Positions 61,103-64,000 of a stretch of DNA of 64,000 bases are shown one piece after another. The DNA comes from Cyanobium sp. PCC 7001 (GTDB lineage Bacteria > Cyanobacteriota > Cyanobacteriia > PCC-6307 > Cyanobiaceae). The notes below the pieces were generated by a model that was not told where the DNA came from, searched no databases, and saw nothing but the letters and a program-made list of their open reading frames with translations. Every line of letters begins with the position of its first letter. The stretch's first letter is position 1. A program made the translations under genes and the position numbers. Where the stretch lies: positions 2,614,607 through 2,678,606 of the forward strand of contig NZ_DS990556.1 of the NCBI RefSeq assembly GCF_000155635.1, written 5' to 3'.

Positions 61103-61935
61103 GTGGGGGCCGCCATCACGGCCTCGAGCAGGTCGTCCGGTGCGTCCAGGTTGGAGGTCACGCTGCGCACGTCGTCCAGATCCTCCAGGGCCTCGAGCAT
61201 GCGCAGGCACTGGCGCAGCGCCTCCGGATCCTGCACCGGGCAGCTCGTGTGGGGAATCCAGCGGTGTTCCCACTCGGAAACGGCGAAACCCCTCTGGCGC
61301 AGGCACTCCTGGAAGGCCTCCAGATCTGTGTAGCCGCACTGCACCTCGGCGGCGTCGCCCAGGAGCTCGTAGCCGAGGGCCGTGGGGCCACCCTCCGCCT
61401 CGATCGCGAGCAGGGCCTCCAGCAGGCCTTCCTCGGCGCTGGCAGCCGGCGTGCCGGCAGGGCTTCCCCCTGCCCAGGGGTGCCAGGTCCGATCCCCCTG
61501 GCCCTGCAGGCGCACCACCCCGCGCTGGTCGAACAGGTAGCTGACGCAGCCGGTCTCCCCCAGGTTGCCGCCGTGCTTGTTGAAGGCCAGGCGCACATCG
61601 GCGGCGGTGCGGTTGCGGTTGTCGGTGAAGGCCTCGATCAGCACGGCCACCCCGGCCGGCCCGTAGCCCTCGTAGCGAACCGTCTCGAACTGGTCGCCGT
61701 CGCTGCCCAGCTGGCCGGAGCCCTTGAGGATCGCCCGCTCGATGTTGAGGTTGGGCACACCGGCCGCCTTGGCCTTCTCGATGGCGGTGCGCAGCTGGAA
61801 GTTCCCCGCCGGATCGCTGCCCGCTCTGGCCGCCACGGTGATTTCGCGACCCAGGCGGGTGAACACCGCGCCGCGCTTGGCATCGACCACGGCCTTGGTG
61901 CGTTTGATCTGGGCCCATTTGCTGTGGCCGGCCAT
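61099..61935 (-). CDS. yebC: YebC/PmpR-family protein
   Basis: A 278-aa member of the TACO1/YebC family, linked to transcription control and, more recently, to relief of ribosome stalling at proline runs. It begins [22 protein letters not shown] and has [20 protein letters not shown] and [18 protein letters not shown], all diagnostic. It precedes truB, 36 bp away, on the same strand. Confidence 0.96.
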   Translation of the reverse strand: MAGHSKWAQIKRTKAVVDAKRGAVFTRLGREITVAARAGSDPAGNFQLRTAIEKAKAAGVPNLNIERAILKGSGQLGSDGDQFETVRYEGYGPAGVAVLIEAFTDNRNRTAADVRLAFNKHGGNLGETGCVSYLFDQRGVVRLQGQGDRTWHPWAGGSPAGTPAASAEEGLLEALLAIEAEGGPTALGYELLGDAAEVQCGYTDLEAFQECLRQRGFAVSEWEHRWIPHTSCPVQDPEALRQCLRMLEALEDLDDVRSVTSNLDAPDDLLEAVMAAPT

Positions 61936-61971
61936 CGGAACGCGAAGCAGCTCAGGAACGGAAGGGTTGGA

Positions 61972-62859
61972 TCAGCCGGCCGCATCGAAGACCAGCCGGG
62001 GTTGCAGCAGGCCGTCCTCGGAGGCCCGTGCCACCCCAGCCAGATTGCCATCCGGGCCCAGCACGGCCACCGGCTGCCCGGCCGGATGGCTGCTGGTGGC
62101 CTCCAGGGTGCGGCCACAGCGCCAGCCCGCCAGCTCCTCGGGCTGCAGCTGGCGGCGGGGCAGGTGTCCCAGCGGTCCGAGGGGGTCGATCAGGGCCGGG
62201 GCTGGCGGCTTGTCGATGGCGTCCAGGGGCACCGCCTGGGCCAGCGTGAAGCCGAGGGCCTCCGTGCGCCGCAGCTCCGCCAGGCAGCCGCCACAGCCCA
62301 GAGCTGCGCCCAGATCCCGAGCCAGGGAACGGATGTAGGTGCCGGCCGAACACGTCACCCCCAGCCTCAGCCGGCCAGTGGTGGCATCCCAGTGCAGCAG
62401 CTCCAGGGATTCGATCGTCACGGGGCGGGGCTCCAGCACCAGCTCTTCGCCGCGGCGGGCCCTGGCATAGGCCCGCTCGCCGGCCACATGCACCGCAGAG
62501 ATCTGCGGCGGCACCTGGGTGATGGCGCCGCGGAACGGAGCCAGGGCCTGCTCCAGCTGGTCCCGCTCCAGTGCGGGCCAGGCCCGTTTCTCCAGCAGCC
62601 TGCCGGTGAGATCGTCGCTGTCGGTGCGCACCCCCAGCTGCAGCGTGCCCTCGTAGCGCTTGGCGCCGGCCAGGTAGGGCAGCAGCCGGGTGGCCGGCCC
62701 CAGGGCCAGGGGGAGCACGCCGGTGACCGCCGGATCCAGGGTGCCGCCATGGCCCACGCGCCGCAGGCCGTAGGCACGGCGGGCCCGGGCCACACAGGCC
62801 TGGGACGTGAGCCCGGCTGGCTTGTCCAGCACCAGGAACCCGCAGCACTGGTCAGCCAT
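61972..62859 (-). CDS. truB: tRNA pseudouridine55 synthase
   Basis: Makes pseudouridine 55 in the tRNA T loop. The 295-aa protein has the catalytic Asp42 in GHGGTLDPAVTGVLPL, KRYEGTLQLG, and the C-terminal VTCSAGTYIRSLARDLG. ATG at 62859 or 62871. Confidence 0.96.
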   Translation of the reverse strand: MADQCCGFLVLDKPAGLTSQACVARARRAYGLRRVGHGGTLDPAVTGVLPLALGPATRLLPYLAGAKRYEGTLQLGVRTDSDDLTGRLLEKRAWPALERDQLEQALAPFRGAITQVPPQISAVHVAGERAYARARRGEELVLEPRPVTIESLELLHWDATTGRLRLGVTCSAGTYIRSLARDLGAALGCGGCLAELRRTEALGFTLAQAVPLDAIDKPPAPALIDPLGPLGHLPRRQLQPEELAGWRCGRTLEATSSHPAGQPVAVLGPDGNLAGVARASEDGLLQPRLVFDAAG

Positions 62860-62901
62860 GCCCCCACCCATCAGCCTGGAAGCGTCCCATGTTCCGCCCC
62901 G

Positions 62902-63603
62902 ATGACCCTGCAGCAGCGTCGCGATCTGGCGTTTCTGGTGCTGGCGGGCCTGTTCCTGGGCAGCATGGCCATGCTGAACATCCTGGGGCTCACCCGCTTC
63001 CTGCAGCTGGGGGCCATCGGTTCCTGGCCGATCGTCGTGGCCGTGGGGGCCCTGCCCTACCCCGTCACATTCCTGTGCACCGACCTGATCAGCGAGATCT
63101 GGGGGGAGGAGAAGGCGAGCCAGCTGGTCTGGGTGGGACTGGCGCTGAACGGCTGGGTGGTGCTGGTGCTCTGGCTGGGTGGAGCGCTGCCGGGGTTGGC
63201 GGGAGCGCCGGAGGCCACCTTCTTCGAGGTGCAGCGGCTCGCCTTCGGCGCGGTGGGAGCCTCGATGCTGGCCTACCTCGCCGCCCAGTTCACCGACGTG
63301 CGGCTCTTCCATTTCTGGAAGCGGTTCAGCGGCGGCAAGGCCCTCTGGCTTCGGAACAACGGCTCCACCCTGGTGAGTCAGCTGGTGGACACCACCGCCG
63401 TGGTGCTGGTGAGCCACTACGCCAACCACCTGCTGCCCATCCGCCCCGGGGAGGCGGTGCTGCCCCAGCTGGCCAGCTACATCGCCAGCGGCTACCTGTT
63501 CAAGGCCCTGGCCGCCCTGGTGGACACCCTGCCCTTCTATGCCCTCACCGGCTGGCTGCGGCAGTGGCTGGAGGTGCCGGGTCCGGGCAGTGAGCTCGGC
63601 TGA
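62902..63603 (+). CDS. Queuosine precursor transporter (YhhQ/VUT family)
   Basis: A 233-aa polytopic protein of the COG1738 (DUF165) family, which imports preQ0/preQ1. Hallmarks are PYPVTFLCTDLISEIWGEEKA in the second span and HFWKRFSGGKALWLRNNGST with the downstream SQLVDTTAVVLVSHY. About six spans. Together with queF at the left end it suggests salvage as well as reduction of preQ0. It is divergent from truB, 42 bp apart. Confidence 0.92.
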   Translation: MTLQQRRDLAFLVLAGLFLGSMAMLNILGLTRFLQLGAIGSWPIVVAVGALPYPVTFLCTDLISEIWGEEKASQLVWVGLALNGWVVLVLWLGGALPGLAGAPEATFFEVQRLAFGAVGASMLAYLAAQFTDVRLFHFWKRFSGGKALWLRNNGSTLVSQLVDTTAVVLVSHYANHLLPIRPGEAVLPQLASYIASGYLFKALAALVDTLPFYALTGWLRQWLEVPGPGSELG

Positions 63604-63652
63604 GCTCTCCTCTGGCACGCCCTAGGTTTGGCCCGAACGATTCGGACGGTCA

Positions 63653-64000
63653 GTGGTCACGGCAGCAGAACCCAGGCAGGGAATCCTCGACGTGGACCAT
63701 TTCCTGGCGGATGGTTTCGATCTCCGGCAGCACCTGGCCGACTACCTCGCCATCGACCTGGCCGAACTGGAGCGGCGCTTGCCCTCCAGCACCGCCGAAC
63801 TGGCGGCGCTCCACCCCGGGGTCTTCGAGCTGGAGCAGGCCGGTCGCTTCTATGAGGACATGGTGGGCACGGCCCATCTGCTCGAGCTGGCCGCCTGGCA
63901 TCTGGGCAGTGCCGAGTACATCGCCGACACCCTGCGGCTGCAGCAGAGCTTCGCCCATGGCCAGGTGCTCGATTTCGGTGGCGGCATCGGCAGCCATGCC
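63653..64000 (+). CDS. SAM-dependent methyltransferase, partial (window edge)
   Basis: The first 116 residues of an open frame that runs off the right end. After a helical N-terminal domain (DVDHFLADGFDLRQHLADYL, EQAGRFYEDMVGTAHLLEL) comes motif I, VLDFGGGIGSHA, a class I methyltransferase signature. GTG at 63653 is the only start I find that allows the full N-terminal domain. Substrate unknown. Confidence 0.72.
   Translation, partial: MVTAAEPRQGILDVDHFLADGFDLRQHLADYLAIDLAELERRLPSSTAELAALHPGVFELEQAGRFYEDMVGTAHLLELAAWHLGSAEYIADTLRLQQSFAHGQVLDFGGGIGSHA

Noticed and set aside
60625-62901. N-terminal extension of the queuosine transporter frame giving 992 residues
   Set aside because: The extension covers nagB, yebC and truB in wrong frames; the transporter's own start at 62902 fits the family.

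Overview
The window is a gene-dense, high-GC stretch of a cyanobacterial chromosome. Diagnostic genes are the allophycocyanin set (apcA, apcB, apcC, apcE), cytochrome c550 (psbV), plant-type ferredoxin, the ferredoxin-thioredoxin reductase variable chain, PII, the ribosomal protein PSRP-3/Ycf65, and the two-cluster ATP synthase arrangement. Short spacers, GC content around two thirds, and protein sequences close to picocyanobacterial ones suggest a Synechococcus/Cyanobium-type organism. No rRNA, CRISPR array, insertion sequence or prophage is visible.

Layout. 1-8.4 kb: a polysaccharide export protein, purB, a TlyA-type rRNA methyltransferase, glnB (PII), queF, and a minus-strand ftsW-ccdA-ccs1 operon. 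8.5-13.3 kb: phycobilisome core genes apcE, then apcA-apcB-apcC, ending in a strong terminator. 13.5-20.5 kb: a methyltransferase, then the ATP synthase operon (atpI, a, c, b', b, delta, alpha, gamma). 20.6-24.3 kb: a 2-oxoglutarate oxygenase, a ferredoxin coupled to two proteins of unknown function, and a beta-lactamase-fold protein with degenerate catalytic motifs. 24.3-30.7 kb: a minus-strand run of CNNM-type membrane protein, GTPase, nadD, nadE, ald and rlmH, coupled by start/stop overlaps in its first part. 30.8-37.9 kb: pepP, a HAD phosphatase, PSRP-3, ATP synthase beta/epsilon, and groES-groEL behind a clear CIRCE operator. 38-40.3 kb: a lower-GC patch with a translationally coupled pair of SGNH/GSCFA-type proteins and a 16-bp perfect inverted repeat. 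40.3-51.8 kb: msrB, secG, gpmI, pyrR, ftrV, an Hsp70-like protein, rpoZ, DUF1818 and DUF2811 proteins, an oxidoreductase, an EVE protein, murD and tRNA-Val. 51.9-64 kb: an S4-domain protein with a membrane partner, serA, prmA, petF, psbV, rnz, a SpoIID protein, nagB, yebC, truB, a queuosine-precursor transporter and a methyltransferase cut by the window edge.

How the genes fit together. Most of this is photoautotrophic housekeeping: light harvesting, ATP synthesis, redox supply (two ferredoxins, FTR chain, cytochrome c maturation by Ccs1/CcdA, cytochrome c550), NAD synthesis, nitrogen sensing, and protein and tRNA quality control. I do not see a clear-cut new multi-gene defence or biosynthetic system. 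The least ordinary signals are the lower-GC SGNH/GSCFA pair with its neighbouring hairpin, a four-copy 14-bp tandem array upstream of msrB, repeated short tandem duplications in many spacers, the inactive-looking serine hydrolase, the ferredoxin-DUF3326 unit, and SD-less pyrimidine-rich leaders in the atp operon.

Limits: all calls are from reading the sequence, with no database search. Start codons were chosen by family N-termini, overlaps and Shine-Dalgarno-like spacing, and several are GTG, TTG or uncertain.
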